Shown: piece after piece, positions 25,826 to 36,092 of the stretch
Position numbering within the stretch: the stretch's first letter is position 1
Layout of the letters: the number at the start of each line of letters is the position of its first letter
Assembly (NCBI RefSeq): GCF_001431665.1
Contig: NZ_LLXV01000058.1
Location: forward strand, 1-58,539
From: Stenotrophomonas beteli
GTDB lineage: Bacteria; Pseudomonadota; Gammaproteobacteria; Xanthomonadales; Xanthomonadaceae
Direction of reading: 5' to 3'
DNA: 58,539 bases
Made by a program: the position numbers and the translations under genes
Notes under the pieces: model-generated
Told to the model about the DNA's origin: nothing
The model's database searches: none
Seen by the model: only the letters and a program-made list of their open reading frames with translations

Positions 25826-26126
25826 TTACCCAGTGTAGGGTAGGAAAAACCTGAATGGGGACTCAGAGTTAGCCGCGACAAGGTGCCAGCCCTTGCCACG
25901 CCTAGGGGGCGGCGTATTCCCATGAACGTGCGGGCTATCGCTTTTTGCAGAAAACACGCGTATCGTTCGTTCCACTGTGTTTGCTAGGGTCACCGTGAAT
26001 CGTGGCCTGGTGCAGTTGATCTCACGATCCGCTCATCGATCCGCTTTACCAACGCCTGCAACTCAGTCTCGGCCCCGATACCCGGTGGCTGCGATTTTTT
26101 CAACATGTGTTTCAGGAGTTAGTCAA
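25826..26126 (+). other. Long leader region of the cold shock gene
   Basis: About 300 bp without a gene. It is less GC-rich than the surroundings and includes T-rich stretches (CTTTTTGCAGAAAAC, GCGATTTTTTCAAC). No convincing promoter pair or open frame is seen. Cold shock mRNAs often carry long structured leaders, so part of it is probably transcribed. Confidence 0.4.
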
Positions 26127-26336
26127 ATGTCTGATCGTCAGACCGGCACCGTCAAGTGGTTCAACGACGCCAAGGGCTTCGGCTTCATCACCCCGGAAAG
26201 CGGCCCGGACCTGTTTGTGCACTTCCGTGCCATCCAGGGCACCGGCTTCAAGACCCTGCAGGAAGGCCAGAAGGTTACCTTCATCGCCGTCCAGGGTCAG
26301 AAGGGTATGCAGGCTGACCAGGTGCAGGCGGTCTAA
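26127..26336 (+). CDS. CspA-family cold shock protein
   Basis: A 69-residue single cold-shock domain that binds single-stranded RNA or [18 protein letters not shown] (RNP-1) and LFVHFRAI (RNP-2) are intact, and EGQKVTF and QADQVQAV close the barrel. CAGGAG precedes the ATG by about 9 nt. The gene stands alone with its own terminator. Which of several cold shock paralogues it is cannot be decided here, so I give no symbol. Confidence 0.93.
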   Translation: MSDRQTGTVKWFNDAKGFGFITPESGPDLFVHFRAIQGTGFKTLQEGQKVTFIAVQGQKGMQADQVQAV

Positions 26337-26343
26337 TCCGTCT

Positions 26344-26359
26344 GCTACCGTTTGGTAGC
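26344..26359 (+). repeat. Small hairpin between cspA-like stop and terminator
   Basis: GCTACC-GTTT-GGTAGC, a 6-bp stem 7 nt after the stop codon. Confidence 0.5.
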
Positions 26360-26362
26360 CAG

Positions 26363-26394
26363 AACGCCGGAAGCGAAAGCTTCCGGCGTTTTTT
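26363..26394 (+). terminator. Intrinsic terminator after cold shock gene
   Basis: AACGCCGGAAGC-GAAA-GCTTCCGGCGTT, then a run of T. A long perfect stem. Confidence 0.88.
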
Positions 26395-26408
26395 ATTGCC
26401 CGCTGTTC

Positions 26409-26469
26409 TGTAGAGTCGAGCCGTGCTCGACTGCTTTCCAGGGACAGTCGAGCGCGGCGCGACTCTACA
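26409..26469. repeat. Facing pair of SMAG palindromes
   Basis: TGTAGAGTCGAGCCGTGCTCGA faces GTCGAGCGCGGCGCGACTCTACA around CTGCTTTCCAGGGACA. The right arm has a few mismatches. Confidence 0.7.
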
Positions 26470-26521
26470 TGGGGCATGCAGCCGGCGCGGTAGCATGCAG
26501 GCCTTCCCAAGGATCATCCCC

Positions 26522-27211
26522 ATGCGCATCGTCCATCACCTGGAAAACTCCCGCTCGCTGCGCGTGCTGTGGATGCTGGAGGAGCTGGGCCTGGACTACG
26601 AGCTGCGCCGCTATCCACGCGATCCGAAGACGCTGCTGGCACCGCCGGAACTGCGCTCGGTGCATCCGCTGGGCAAGTCGCCGGTATTGCAGGACGGTGA
26701 GCTGGTGCTGGCAGAATCCGGTGCGATTCTCGACTACCTGGCCGACCGCTACGACACCCAGCGCCAGCTGTCGCCGTCACCGATGCCGGCCGACGGTGCC
26801 GAGCGCATCGCCTATCGCTACTGGCTGCACTACGCCGAAGGCTCGGCGATGCCGCCGTTGCTGCTGACCCTGGTGATGGGGCGCATCCGCAACGCGCCGA
26901 TGCCGTTCTTCGCGCGCCCGATCGCGCGCAGCATCGCCGACAAGGCCGAGCGCGGCTTCATCGGCCCGCAGCGGCGCCTGCACCTGGACTGGATGGAGCG
27001 CCGCCTCACCGAAAGTCCCTGGTTCGCGGGCGAGCGCTTCAGCGCGGCCGACATCCAGATGAGCTTCCCGATCCAGGCCGCTGCCGCGCGTGGCGGTGGC
27101 CTGGATGACACGCCGGCGTTGCGCGGCTTCCTCAAGCGCATCGGCGAGCGCCCGGCCTACCAGCGGGCCGAGGCCCACGGTGGCCATCTGCAGGCGTTGA
27201 GCGGCAATTGA
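26522..27211 (+). CDS. Glutathione S-transferase
   Basis: A 229-residue cytosolic GST. The thioredoxin-fold half begins MRIVHHLENSRSLRVLWMLEELGLDYELRRY, with Ser-rich NSRS as the likely thiol-activating region, then HPLGKSPVLQDGELVLAESGAILDYLADRY, which holds the glutathione-contacting cis-Pro and ESGA. The all-helical half follows with WFAGERFSAADIQMSFP. The substrate is unknown. The ATG at 26522 lies 33 nt upstream-to-downstream of a SMAG dimer, and the gene is followed 32 nt later by selO, probably co-transcribed. Confidence 0.88.
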   Translation: MRIVHHLENSRSLRVLWMLEELGLDYELRRYPRDPKTLLAPPELRSVHPLGKSPVLQDGELVLAESGAILDYLADRYDTQRQLSPSPMPADGAERIAYRYWLHYAEGSAMPPLLLTLVMGRIRNAPMPFFARPIARSIADKAERGFIGPQRRLHLDWMERRLTESPWFAGERFSAADIQMSFPIQAAAARGGGLDDTPALRGFLKRIGERPAYQRAEAHGGHLQALSGN

Positions 27212-27243
27212 GGACGGCGGCGGGCGTCCCCATCTTCAACAGC

Positions 27244-28809
27244 ATGGATACCGACAGCCCCCGTTTCGACAACCGCCTGCGGCGTACCCTGCCGGGCGAC
27301 GCCGAATCCGGCCCACGCCGCCGCGAGGTGCTGGGCGCGGCGTGGTCGCCGGTGATGCCGACGCCGGCGGCGGCGCCCACGCTGCTGGCCTGGTCACCGG
27401 AGGTGGCCGGGATGCTTGGCCTGCCCACCGCCGAAGTGGAAAGCGAAGGCTTCGCGCGCGTGTTTGGCGGCAATGCGCTGTACCCCGGCATGCAGCCGTG
27501 GGCGGCCAACTACGGTGGTCATCAGTTCGGCCATTGGGCCGGGCAATTGGGCGATGGCCGCGCGATCTCGCTGGGTGAACTGCTGGCGCCTGACGGCCGC
27601 CACTGGGAACTGCAGCTGAAGGGGGCAGGCCCGACGCCCTACTCGCGTGGCGCAGACGGGCGCGCGGTGCTGCGTTCGTCGATCCGCGAATTCCTGTGCA
27701 GCGAGGCGATGCACCACCTGGGCGTGCCGACCACGCGCGCGTTGTCGCTGGTCGGTACCGGCGAAGACGTGGTGCGTGACATGTTCTACGACGGCCACCC
27801 GCGTGCCGAGCCCGGCGCCATCGTGTGCCGGGTGTCGCCGTCGTTCCTGCGCTTTGGTTCCTTCGAACTGCCGGCGTCGCGGGGTGAAACCGCCCTGCTG
27901 CAGCAGCTGGTCGATGCCTGCATCGCGCGCGACTTCCCCGAGCTTGAAGGGCAGGGCGAGGCACTGTACGGCGACTGGTTCGTGCAGATCGCGGTGCGCA
28001 CCGCCGAGATGATCGCGCACTGGATGCGCGTCGGCTTCGTGCATGGCGTGATGAACACCGACAACCTGTCCGTGCTCGGCCTGACGTTGGACTACGGTCC
28101 CTACGGCTGGGTCGAGGACTTCGATCCGGACTGGACGCCGAACACCACCGACGCGCAGGGCCGCCGCTACCGCTTCGGCACGCAGCCGCAGGTGGCGTAC
28201 TGGAACCTGGGCCGATTGGCGCAGGCGCTGTCGCCGTTGTTTGCCGATGTGGCGCCGTTGCAGGCGGGCCTGGCGGCCTACCAGTCCACCTTCGTGGCCT
28301 GTACCCGCCGCGATGCCGCAGCCAAACTGGGGCTGGCTGCCGCCGACGATGACGACCTGCAGCTCTATCAGCGCTGGCAGCAGCTGATGCAGGAGGGCGC
28401 CATGGACATGACTCTGGCTTGGCGCGCACTGATGCGGCTCGATCCGGCCGCGCCGGATGCAGCGTTGCTCAACGCCGTTTACTACGACGAGGCGCGCCAG
28501 CAGGCGGTGCACGCGCCGTTGCAGCAGTGGCTGCAGGACTACGCGGCGCGCCTGTGCAGCGACCCGCTGTCGGCCGGCGAACGCCTGGCGAAGATGACAG
28601 CGGCCAACCCGCTGTACGTGCTGCGCAACTGGCTGGCCCAGGAGGCGATCGACCGTGCCGAGCAGGGCGACCTCGGCGGTGTTCATGCACTGCAGGACGT
28701 GCTGCGCGATCCATACACCGAGCGCGCCGGCCTGGAGCACTATGCCGGCAAGCGCCCAGCGTGGGCCGACGACCGCGCCGGCTGCTCGATGCTGTCCTGC
28801 AGTTCCTGA
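27244..28809 (+). CDS. selO: SelO/YdiU protein adenylyltransferase
   Basis: A 521-residue pseudokinase-fold enzyme that transfers AMP to proteins. Characteristic stretches are [61 protein letters not shown] (metal-binding Asn and nearby Asp) and [21 protein letters not shown]. The protein ends CSMLSCSS; bacterial relatives have CSS where eukaryotic SelO has selenocysteine, and the Cys is thought to form a regulatory disulphide. Start at 27244 ([12 protein letters not shown]). Relatives respond to oxidative stress, which suits its position after a glutathione transferase. Confidence 0.9.
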   Translation: MDTDSPRFDNRLRRTLPGDAESGPRRREVLGAAWSPVMPTPAAAPTLLAWSPEVAGMLGLPTAEVESEGFARVFGGNALYPGMQPWAANYGGHQFGHWAGQLGDGRAISLGELLAPDGRHWELQLKGAGPTPYSRGADGRAVLRSSIREFLCSEAMHHLGVPTTRALSLVGTGEDVVRDMFYDGHPRAEPGAIVCRVSPSFLRFGSFELPASRGETALLQQLVDACIARDFPELEGQGEALYGDWFVQIAVRTAEMIAHWMRVGFVHGVMNTDNLSVLGLTLDYGPYGWVEDFDPDWTPNTTDAQGRRYRFGTQPQVAYWNLGRLAQALSPLFADVAPLQAGLAAYQSTFVACTRRDAAAKLGLAAADDDDLQLYQRWQQLMQEGAMDMTLAWRALMRLDPAAPDAALLNAVYYDEARQQAVHAPLQQWLQDYAARLCSDPLSAGERLAKMTAANPLYVLRNWLAQEAIDRAEQGDLGGVHALQDVLRDPYTERAGLEHYAGKRPAWADDRAGCSMLSCSS

Positions 28810-28821
28810 GGGTGGGTTTCG

Positions 28822-29113
28822 GCAGGGCTGCGCCCTGCACCTGCAGAGGCCAGATCAAAAACCAGAGCAAAAGCGGATTCCGTGGTTTGGCGGGTCGGTG
28901 CCGGAGTGCGGGGACGCCGCAAGTACGTCCCTGTAGGCGTGGCAGCCGCTTGCTCGTGTGCGCTTTCCTGCGCACACGAGCAAGCGGCGACCGAGCCTAC
29001 ATGGACGTATTTACGGCGTCCCCCGCAACCGGACCCACCCCGCCTACCCACAGGAAGCCCGCTTCTGCTGTTGCTGTTGCTCCAGCTCTCAGCAGGTGCA
29101 GGGCGCAGCCCGG
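28822..29113. repeat. Composite hairpin element 3 (short form)
   Basis: This fills most of the 374-bp gap between selO and apt. It starts with GCAGGGC/GCCCTGC followed by CACCTGC (28822-28844) and ends with GCAGGTGCAGGGCGCAGCCC (29092-29111), inverted copies of each other. Inside is one long hairpin of the alpha type (28889-29044) with core ACGCCGCAAGTACGTCCC on the left arm and GGACGTATTTACGGCGTCC on the right. Its centre is a perfect 18-bp-arm hairpin with CTTGCTCGTGTGCG (28944-28988). The palindrome and beta modules of elements 1 and 2 are missing. Confidence 0.8.
28944..28988. repeat. Nested CTCGTGTGCG hairpin
   Basis: Perfect 18-bp arms starting GCCGCTTGCTCG and ending CGAGCAAGCGGC around a short centre TTTCCT. 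A relative with GTCCT centre lies in element 2 near 18466-18500. Confidence 0.75.
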
Positions 29114-29183
29114 CCGACACCCCCAACAGGCAGGCGGCGCCCGGAACAGGTACCCTATGCCGCCATCAGACAGCCAATGTGAC

Positions 29184-29720
29184 ATGACCGACGCCATCGT
29201 CGCTCCGCAGTGGGCCTCCCGCCTGCGCGACATCGCCGACTTCCCCAAGCCCGGCATCCTGTTCAAGGACATCATGCCGCTGCTCGCCCACGGCGAGGAC
29301 TTCCGCGGCGCGATTACCGCGATGGCCGACCGCTGGCGCGACCAGAAGCTGGACGCGGTGGTCGGCATCGAATCGCGTGGTTTCATCCTCGGCGCCGCGA
29401 TGGCGCTGGAACTGGGGGTGGGCTTCGTGCCGGTGCGCAAGCCGGGCAAGCTGCCCGGCCAGGTGCTGCGCGAGGAATACACGCTCGAGTACCGCAGCGA
29501 CTGCATCGAAGTGCATGCCGATGCGCTGCCGACCGGCGCGCGCGTGGCGATCATCGATGACGTGCTGGCCACCGGCGGTACGCTGGTGGCGGCGCTGTCG
29601 CTTGTGCGTCGCCTGGGTGTGGACGTGGTCGGCGCCGGCGTGCTGGTCGAGCTGGACGGCCTGGGTGGTCGCGCGCGCTGGGAAGCGGGGCTCCCGCTGC
29701 ACACCGAACTGGTGTTCTGA
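29184..29720 (+). CDS. apt: Adenine phosphoribosyltransferase
   Basis: Salvages adenine to AMP with PRPP. The 178 residues show [20 protein letters not shown] near the N-terminus, [30 protein letters not shown], and the PRPP-binding motif [14 protein letters not shown]. The ATG at 29184 is favoured; the frame runs far upstream through the repeat only by chance. It is insulated from selO by composite element 3. Confidence 0.93.
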   Translation: MTDAIVAPQWASRLRDIADFPKPGILFKDIMPLLAHGEDFRGAITAMADRWRDQKLDAVVGIESRGFILGAAMALELGVGFVPVRKPGKLPGQVLREEYTLEYRSDCIEVHADALPTGARVAIIDDVLATGGTLVAALSLVRRLGVDVVGAGVLVELDGLGGRARWEAGLPLHTELVF

Positions 29721-29730
29721 TCGAAGGGTG

Positions 29731-29803
29731 GATGCCAACCCAGGTTGGCATCTACCAGAGCGAATGGCCAGGAGCCGGTAGTTGCCAACCTGGGTTGGCA
29801 CCC
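29731..29803. repeat. Two palindromes after apt
   Basis: GATGCCAACC-CA-GGTTGGCATC (29731-29752, then TACC) and a second GTTGCCAACC-TG-GGTTGGCAC preceded by GGTA (29777-29803). They are SMAG-like in size and in the GTA tag and lie between the convergent apt and dbpA genes. Confidence 0.7.
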
Positions 29804-29817
29804 ACGCGGTCAGGCCA

Positions 29818-31194
29818 TCACATCATCCGCACGCGGAAACGACGGCCCTTGATCTTGCCGGCCTCCAGCCTGGCCACGGCCTTGTTGGCCTGCTCCCGCG
29901 CGATTGCCACATAGGAACGGGTCGGGAAGATCGCAATCTTGCCGATGAACTTGGCGGACAGGCCGGCGTCGCCGGTCAGCGCGCCGAGGATATCGCCCGG
30001 GCGCAGCTTGTCGGTCTTGCCGCCGTCGATGCGCAGCGTACGCATCGCGGCCTGCGGCAGTTCGGCCGGGCGCGAGGTTGCCAGCGGCGTCTTCTGCCAG
30101 TCCAGCGGCTGCCCCATCTGCGCTTCGATGGCGTCGGCACGGGTCTTCTCGCGGCCGGCCACCAGGCTGATCGCCAGGCCGCTGGCACCGGCACGGCCGG
30201 TACGGCCCACGCGGTGCTGGTAGCTCTCCACGTCGGTCGGCAGCTCGTAGTTGATCACCGCCGCCAGCTCTTCCACGTCCAGGCCACGTGCCGCCACATC
30301 ACTAGCCACCAGCACGTTGCAGCTGCGGTTGGCCAGCAGCAGCAGCACTTCCTCGCGGTCGCGCTGCTCCATGTCGCCATGCAGGGCCAGTGCGGAGAAG
30401 CCGAACTGCTGCAGCGAGTTGGCAACCTCGTCCACGTCCTTGCGGGTGTTGCAGAACACCACCGCCGATTCCGGGGTGTACTTCAGCAGCAGGCCGGCCA
30501 GCGCCTTCTGGCGGTGCGCCGGTTCCACCTCGCAGAACAGGTGGCGGATCGCCGGTGCCTGGTCGGCGCCTTCCACGGTCACTTCCACCGCGTCGCGCAG
30601 CAGGTCACGCGCCATGGCGCGGATGCTGTCGGGGAAGGTGGCGGAGAACAGCAGGCTCTGGCGGTCCTTGTGGGTGCGGCCGGCGATCTCGCGGATCGGC
30701 TCCTCGAAGCCCATGTCGAGCATGCGGTCGGCCTCGTCCAGCACCAGCGTGCGCACCGCGCCCAGATTCAGCGCGCGCTTGCGCGCCAGTTCCTGCACGC
30801 GGCCGGGCGTGCCGACCACCACATGCGGATCATGGCCTTCCAGCGAGGCCAGCTGCGGACCCAGCGGCACGCCACCGACCAGCAGCAACAGCTTCAGATT
30901 CGGAATGCCGGTGGCCAGCTTGCGGATCTGCTTGCCGACCTGGTCGGCCAGTTCGCGGGTCGGGCACAGTACCAGCGCCTGCACGCGGATCAGGCTGGGG
31001 TCGATGGCCTGCAGCAGGCCCAGGCCGAAGGCGGCGGTCTTGCCGCTGCCGGTCGGCGCCTGTGCGATCACATCGCGGCCATCCAGGATGGCCGGCAGGC
31101 TCTGCGCCTGCACGGGGGTGAGAGTGGTGTAGCCGAGGGCATCCAGGCCGGGCTGCAGGGCCGGGCTCAGCGGCAGGGTCGAAAAGTCAGTCAT
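29818..31194 (-). CDS. dbpA: ATP-dependent RNA helicase DbpA
   Basis: A DEAD-box helicase of 458 residues that in known cases acts on 23S rRNA hairpin 92 in 50S assembly. Motifs run in order: Q-motif TLTPVQAQSLP, I APTGSGKT, Ia PTRELADQV, Ib TPGR, II VLDEADRMLD, III SAT, then VVFCNTRKDVDEV, ARGLDVEEL and HRVGRTGRAG. The C-terminal domain (from about residue 385, LRIDGGKTDKLRPGDILGAL to KIKGRRFRVRMM) is the RNA-binding domain specific for DbpA. The ATG follows TACAAT by 5 nt, suggesting a leaderless message. Confidence 0.92.
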   Translation of the reverse strand: MTDFSTLPLSPALQPGLDALGYTTLTPVQAQSLPAILDGRDVIAQAPTGSGKTAAFGLGLLQAIDPSLIRVQALVLCPTRELADQVGKQIRKLATGIPNLKLLLLVGGVPLGPQLASLEGHDPHVVVGTPGRVQELARKRALNLGAVRTLVLDEADRMLDMGFEEPIREIAGRTHKDRQSLLFSATFPDSIRAMARDLLRDAVEVTVEGADQAPAIRHLFCEVEPAHRQKALAGLLLKYTPESAVVFCNTRKDVDEVANSLQQFGFSALALHGDMEQRDREEVLLLLANRSCNVLVASDVAARGLDVEELAAVINYELPTDVESYQHRVGRTGRAGASGLAISLVAGREKTRADAIEAQMGQPLDWQKTPLATSRPAELPQAAMRTLRIDGGKTDKLRPGDILGALTGDAGLSAKFIGKIAIFPTRSYVAIAREQANKAVARLEAGKIKGRRFRVRMM

Positions 31195-31199
31195 GGCGC

Positions 31200-31205
31200 A
31201 TTGTA
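31200..31205 (-). promoter_or_regulatory. Predicted -10 box, leaderless dbpA start
   Basis: TACAAT on the minus strand ends 5 nt before the dbpA ATG at 31194; no Shine-Dalgarno sequence fits between. No clear -35 is seen. Confidence 0.45.
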
Positions 31206-31236
31206 CCTGCCTGCGCGGCCGCTCCCGCCTGATCGG

Positions 31237-31298
31237 GTGGAGTCGTCATCCACGCAGGGCGTGGTTCTACTGGTGCGTGCCGGCCCTGGTCGGCACGC
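31237..31298. repeat. Two SMAG-like hairpins between yeiH and dbpA
   Basis: ATCCACGC/GCGTGG with an AGG centre, preceded by GTGGAGTC and followed by TTCTAC, then CGTGCCGG..GGTCGGCACG. Confidence 0.55.
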
Positions 31299-31304
31299 TC
31301 CTGC

Positions 31305-32384
31305 TCAGCCCAGCACGGCCAGTACACCCTGGTGGATCGCCAGCCCGCCCAACAGCAGCCAGGCAAACAGGATCAGCGCCAGCAGCAGCGGCTTCAGGCC
31401 CGCCTGGCGCAGCGCCGAGACGTGGGTGGTCAGGCCCAGCGCGGCCATCGCCATCGCCAGCAGCACGGTATCCAGCTGCACCAGCCCCGCCTGCAGGCCC
31501 GCCGGCAGCAGATGCAGCGAGTTGAACCCGGCCACTGCCACGAAACCAAAAGCGAACCACGGCACCACGATGCGCGCCTTGCTGCCGTCGGCGCTGGCCT
31601 TGCCGCCACGCGCCAGCCACAGCGACAGCGCGACCAGGAACGGCGCCAGCAGCATCACCCGCACCATCTTGGTGATCACCGCCGTATCAGCCGCCGCTTC
31701 ATTGACCGCACGGCCTGCCGCCACCACCTGTGCCACTTCATGCACCGTCGCACCGGTGAACAGGCCGTACTGCCGTGCGTCCATCGCCAGCCAGCCGTGC
31801 GACTGCACCAGCGCATACAGCGCGGGGTACAGGAACATTGCCAGCGTGCCGAACACCACCACTGTCGACACGGCCACCGTGACCTGCGCCGCGCGGCCGC
31901 GCACCACCGGCTCGGCGGCCATCACCGCTGCCGCGCCGCAGATCGCGCTGCCGGCACCGATCAGCATGGCTGCCTCGCGGTCCATCTTGAACACGCGCAC
32001 GCCCAGCCAGCAGGCCAGGCCGAAGGTGCTGGCAACCACCAGCACGTCCATCAGCACGCCAGTGACGCCGACTTGGCCGATGTCCTGGAAGGTCAGGCGC
32101 AGCCCGTACAGCACGATGCCGGCGCGCAGCAGCCAGTGCTTGGAGAAGCCGACACCGGCCGCGCTGCTCGGTGCCAGCCGCGGGTAGAACGTGTTGCCGA
32201 CCACGATGCCGGCGACGATGGCCACGGTCAGCGCGCTCAGGCCATGTGCCTGCAGCCACCGCAGCTCGGCCAGGTACAGCGACGCCGCCGCAATCAGGCC
32301 CACCAGCAGCAGGCCGGGCAGGCGCGGCTGCCAGCGTTGGCGCAGGGCGGGCAGGGACCAGGGGGAGAGAGCAGGGGCATTCAT
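31305..32384 (-). CDS. YeiH-family putative sulfate/sulfite exporter
   Basis: A 359-residue inner membrane protein of the YeiH (UPF0324, Cons_hypoth698) family with about 10-11 hydrophobic segments. Recognisable stretches are LTVAIVAGIVVGNTFYPRL, LRAGIVLYGLRLTFQDIG, LIGAGSAICGAAAVMA and TGATVHEVAQVVAAG. The assignment to sulfur oxyanion export rests on relatives, not on a visible binding site. Start at 32384 (MNAPALSPWS). It is divergent from a LysR-type regulator resembling YeiE, as in enteric bacteria, with a 21-bp dyad between them. Confidence 0.82.
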   Translation of the reverse strand: MNAPALSPWSLPALRQRWQPRLPGLLLVGLIAAASLYLAELRWLQAHGLSALTVAIVAGIVVGNTFYPRLAPSSAAGVGFSKHWLLRAGIVLYGLRLTFQDIGQVGVTGVLMDVLVVASTFGLACWLGVRVFKMDREAAMLIGAGSAICGAAAVMAAEPVVRGRAAQVTVAVSTVVVFGTLAMFLYPALYALVQSHGWLAMDARQYGLFTGATVHEVAQVVAAGRAVNEAAADTAVITKMVRVMLLAPFLVALSLWLARGGKASADGSKARIVVPWFAFGFVAVAGFNSLHLLPAGLQAGLVQLDTVLLAMAMAALGLTTHVSALRQAGLKPLLLALILFAWLLLGGLAIHQGVLAVLG

Positions 32385-32450
32385 GGCAGGGCGGGGCTGG
32401 AGTGATGGGAGCAAGCGTGCGCCTCTGTGACTGACCTGTAAAACGAATAA

Positions 32451-32471
32451 TATGGGTGAAATCTACCTATA
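32451..32471. promoter_or_regulatory. Dyad operator between yeiH and LysR gene
   Basis: A 21-bp imperfect palindrome of the form TAT-n-GGT-nnAnTnn-ACC-n-ATA in an AT-rich patch of the 102-bp divergent spacer. This is the size and place expected for a LysR-type regulator site. Confidence 0.55.
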
Positions 32472-32486
32472 AAGCGGGTAATGATC

Positions 32487-33365
32487 ATGCGCCTCACGCT
32501 GCGCCAGCTGCAGGTCTTCGTCGCCATCGCCGACCACGGCAGCACCACCGCCGCCGGCCAGGCCATCGCCCTCTCGCAGTCGGCCAGCAGCGCCGCCCTG
32601 CAGGAACTGGAGGCGCACTTCGGCACCCCGCTGTTCGACCGCATCGGCCGCCGCCTGGCCCTGAACGGGCACGGCCGTGCGCTGCTGGAGCCGGCGCGCA
32701 CCCTGTTGGTCAACGCCGCCGATCTGGAACGGCAGCTGGCCGCCGGCGGCGACCCGGCGCGGGGCGCGCCGCTGCGGCTGGTGCTGGCGGCCAGTACCAC
32801 CATCGGCAACTACCTGCTGCCGCCGCGCATCGCCGAACTGTTACAGCAGGCACCGCAGGCTGAGGTCGACCTGCGCATCGACAACAGTGCGGGCGTGGTC
32901 GCCGCCGTGCAGCGCCTGGATGTGGATGCCGGCCTGATTGAAGGCCCGTGCCATGAGCGCGGCCTGCAGGTCACGGCCTGGCAGCAGGATCCGCTGGTGA
33001 TCGTGGCGGCCGCCGACGCCCCCGCCCGCTGGTCGCTGGACGAGCTGCGCCGCGCACGCTGGCTGCTGCGCGAACCCGGTTCCGGCACCCGCGAAGCCGT
33101 CGAACAGGCGCTGCTGCCGCACCTGCGCGGTTTCGCCCAGACCCTGCAACTGGGCAATACCGAAGCGATCAAGCAGGCGGCCATCGCCGGCCTCGGCCTG
33201 GCTTGTCTTTCGCGCCACGCGCTGGAAGAGCCCTTGGCCCTGGGCCGCCTGCGCGTGCTCGAGACCCCGTTGCCTCCGCTGCAACGCACCCTGTGGCTGG
33301 TACGCCACCCGGGCAAGCAATGGCTGCCGGGGTTGCAGGCGTTGCTGGGGGAGGTGGAGGGGTAG
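32487..33365 (+). CDS. LysR-type regulator (YeiE-like)
   Basis: A 292-residue LysR-family transcription regulator. The N-terminal winged helix-turn-helix is MRLTLRQLQVFVAIADHGSTTAAGQAIALSQSASSAALQELE, close in style to YeiE, followed by a linker helix and a two-lobed effector domain (LRLVLAASTTIGNYLLPPRIAELLQQ, VDAGLIEGPC, GLGLACLSRHALEE). The start at 32487 matches the usual N-terminus; an ATG at 32481 is two codons further. Being divergent from yeiH, it probably controls that gene and itself, with sulfite or sulfate as possible ligand by analogy. Confidence 0.85.
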   Translation: MRLTLRQLQVFVAIADHGSTTAAGQAIALSQSASSAALQELEAHFGTPLFDRIGRRLALNGHGRALLEPARTLLVNAADLERQLAAGGDPARGAPLRLVLAASTTIGNYLLPPRIAELLQQAPQAEVDLRIDNSAGVVAAVQRLDVDAGLIEGPCHERGLQVTAWQQDPLVIVAAADAPARWSLDELRRARWLLREPGSGTREAVEQALLPHLRGFAQTLQLGNTEAIKQAAIAGLGLACLSRHALEEPLALGRLRVLETPLPPLQRTLWLVRHPGKQWLPGLQALLGEVEG

Positions 33366-33377
33366 CTGCGCCTTTTG

Positions 33378-33466
33378 GGTAGAGTCGACCGTTGGTCGAC
33401 TATCGCGCGCAGCGCGGGCTTTCGCGGGTGTCAGGGAAGAGCAGTCGACTAACAGTCGACTCTACC
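33378..33466. repeat. Facing pair of SMAG palindromes
   Basis: GGTAGAGTCGACCGTTGGTCGACTA on the left and AGTCGACTAACAGTCGACTCTACC on the right, 89 bp in all. Confidence 0.75.
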
Positions 33467-33505
33467 GGGTGGCATCACCGGGTGGCATCACCGGGCGACA
33501 TCACC
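33467..33505. repeat. 13-bp tandem repeat, three units
   Basis: GGGTGGCATCACC occurs twice exactly (33467-33479, 33480-33492), then once as GGGCGACATCACC (33493-33505). It lies immediately after the SMAG pair and before the uup-like promoter. Confidence 0.85.
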
Positions 33506-33557
33506 AAGCGGCATCGCGCAGGTCGCGGCAGCGATTCCGGCTGACCTCCCCAGCCCT

Positions 33558-33563
33558 TACACT
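33558..33563 (+). promoter_or_regulatory. Predicted -10 box, leaderless uup start
   Basis: TACACT lies at -12 to -7 relative to the ATG at 33570, the same spacing as for pdxY, and overlaps nothing that looks like a ribosome site. Confidence 0.4.
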
Positions 33564-33569
33564 ATGGGG

Positions 33570-35453
<1,884 letters not shown>

Positions 35454-35460
35454 GTGTTGA

Positions 35461-35482
35461 CCGGCGCCAGCGCTTGCGCCGG
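35461..35482 (+). terminator. Possible hairpin terminator after uup-like gene
   Basis: CCGGCGC/GCGCCGG stem with 8-nt loop, 7 nt after the stop codon. No T-run follows, so it may only be a repeat hairpin. Confidence 0.35.
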
Positions 35483-35486
35483 TTGA

Positions 35487-35611
35487 TGTAGAGCCGAGCC
35501 CACGCTCGGCTCAGTAGTCCACGCCATGCGTGGATGTGCGGATCTGTGCGGACCAACGGTCCGCACCCACCAATCAACGGTCCGTGCGCACCAACGGTCC
35601 GCACCCACCGG
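35487..35611. repeat. Cluster of SMAG and related palindromes
   Basis: In a row: GTAGAGCCGAGC-CCA-GCTCGGCTC, GTAGTCCACGC-CAT-GCGTGGAT, TGCGGACC-AAC-GGTCCGCACCCACC and a near copy TGCGCACCAACGGTCCGCACCCACC. Confidence 0.7.
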
Positions 35612-35621
35612 GGGGCGGCGG

Positions 35622-36083
35622 TCATTTGACCCCGTGCAGATCCCGCAGCTGGCTCGGCCGGCTGCCGAAGTACGCGGCCAGATCGGCGATGTCCTGATCA
35701 CTCAGGTCCTTCGCCTGTGGCGTCATCAGCATGTGCTGGCGGTCACCGGCGCGGTAGGCCTGCAGGGCATGTGCCAGATAGTCACCGTACTGCCCACCCA
35801 GTTTCGGATAGGTCGGATCGATCGGCGCGTTGCCGTCGGCGCCGTGGCAATCGATGCAGCTCTGGTTGGTGGCCTTGCCCTTCACCTTGGCGCGGGCCTC
35901 GCCGGCGGCCTCGCGGCCTGCAGGCAGCCCGGCCGATGACGATGAGCCATGTTCGCCGCTGGCATGGCCCGGGTCGGCGGCGGATTTCCCGCTGTTTTCC
36001 ACCTGCGACTGCGAACAGGCGGCCAGCAGCAGGGCAACGGACAGGGCGATGGCGTGACGCATCGGATGCGCGGCTTTCGACAT
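35622..36083 (-). CDS. Lipoprotein c-type cytochrome
   Basis: A 153-residue monohaem cytochrome c. A signal peptide ends in a lipobox (LLLAACSQ), so it should be attached to a membrane on the periplasmic side. A Ser/Gly/His-rich linker leads to the haem site SCIDCH near residue 78, and the axial Met is probably that in MLMTPQAKDLSDQDIADLAAYF. Start at 36083 follows TAAGG in the preceding reading region. It is 9 nt downstream of a second cytochrome gene, so the two form an operon. The redox partner is unknown. Confidence 0.85.
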   Translation of the reverse strand: MSKAAHPMRHAIALSVALLLAACSQSQVENSGKSAADPGHASGEHGSSSSAGLPAGREAAGEARAKVKGKATNQSCIDCHGADGNAPIDPTYPKLGGQYGDYLAHALQAYRAGDRQHMLMTPQAKDLSDQDIADLAAYFGSRPSQLRDLHGVK

Positions 36084-36092
36084 GGGCGGGCC

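Noticed and set aside
28419..29183. Upstream part of the frame leading into apt
   Set aside because: It crosses selO out of frame and composite element 3; apt itself starts at 29184 with the family N-terminus.
32385..32486. Riboswitch between yeiH and the LysR gene
   Set aside because: The spacer is only about 100 bp and the dyad fits a protein operator better.
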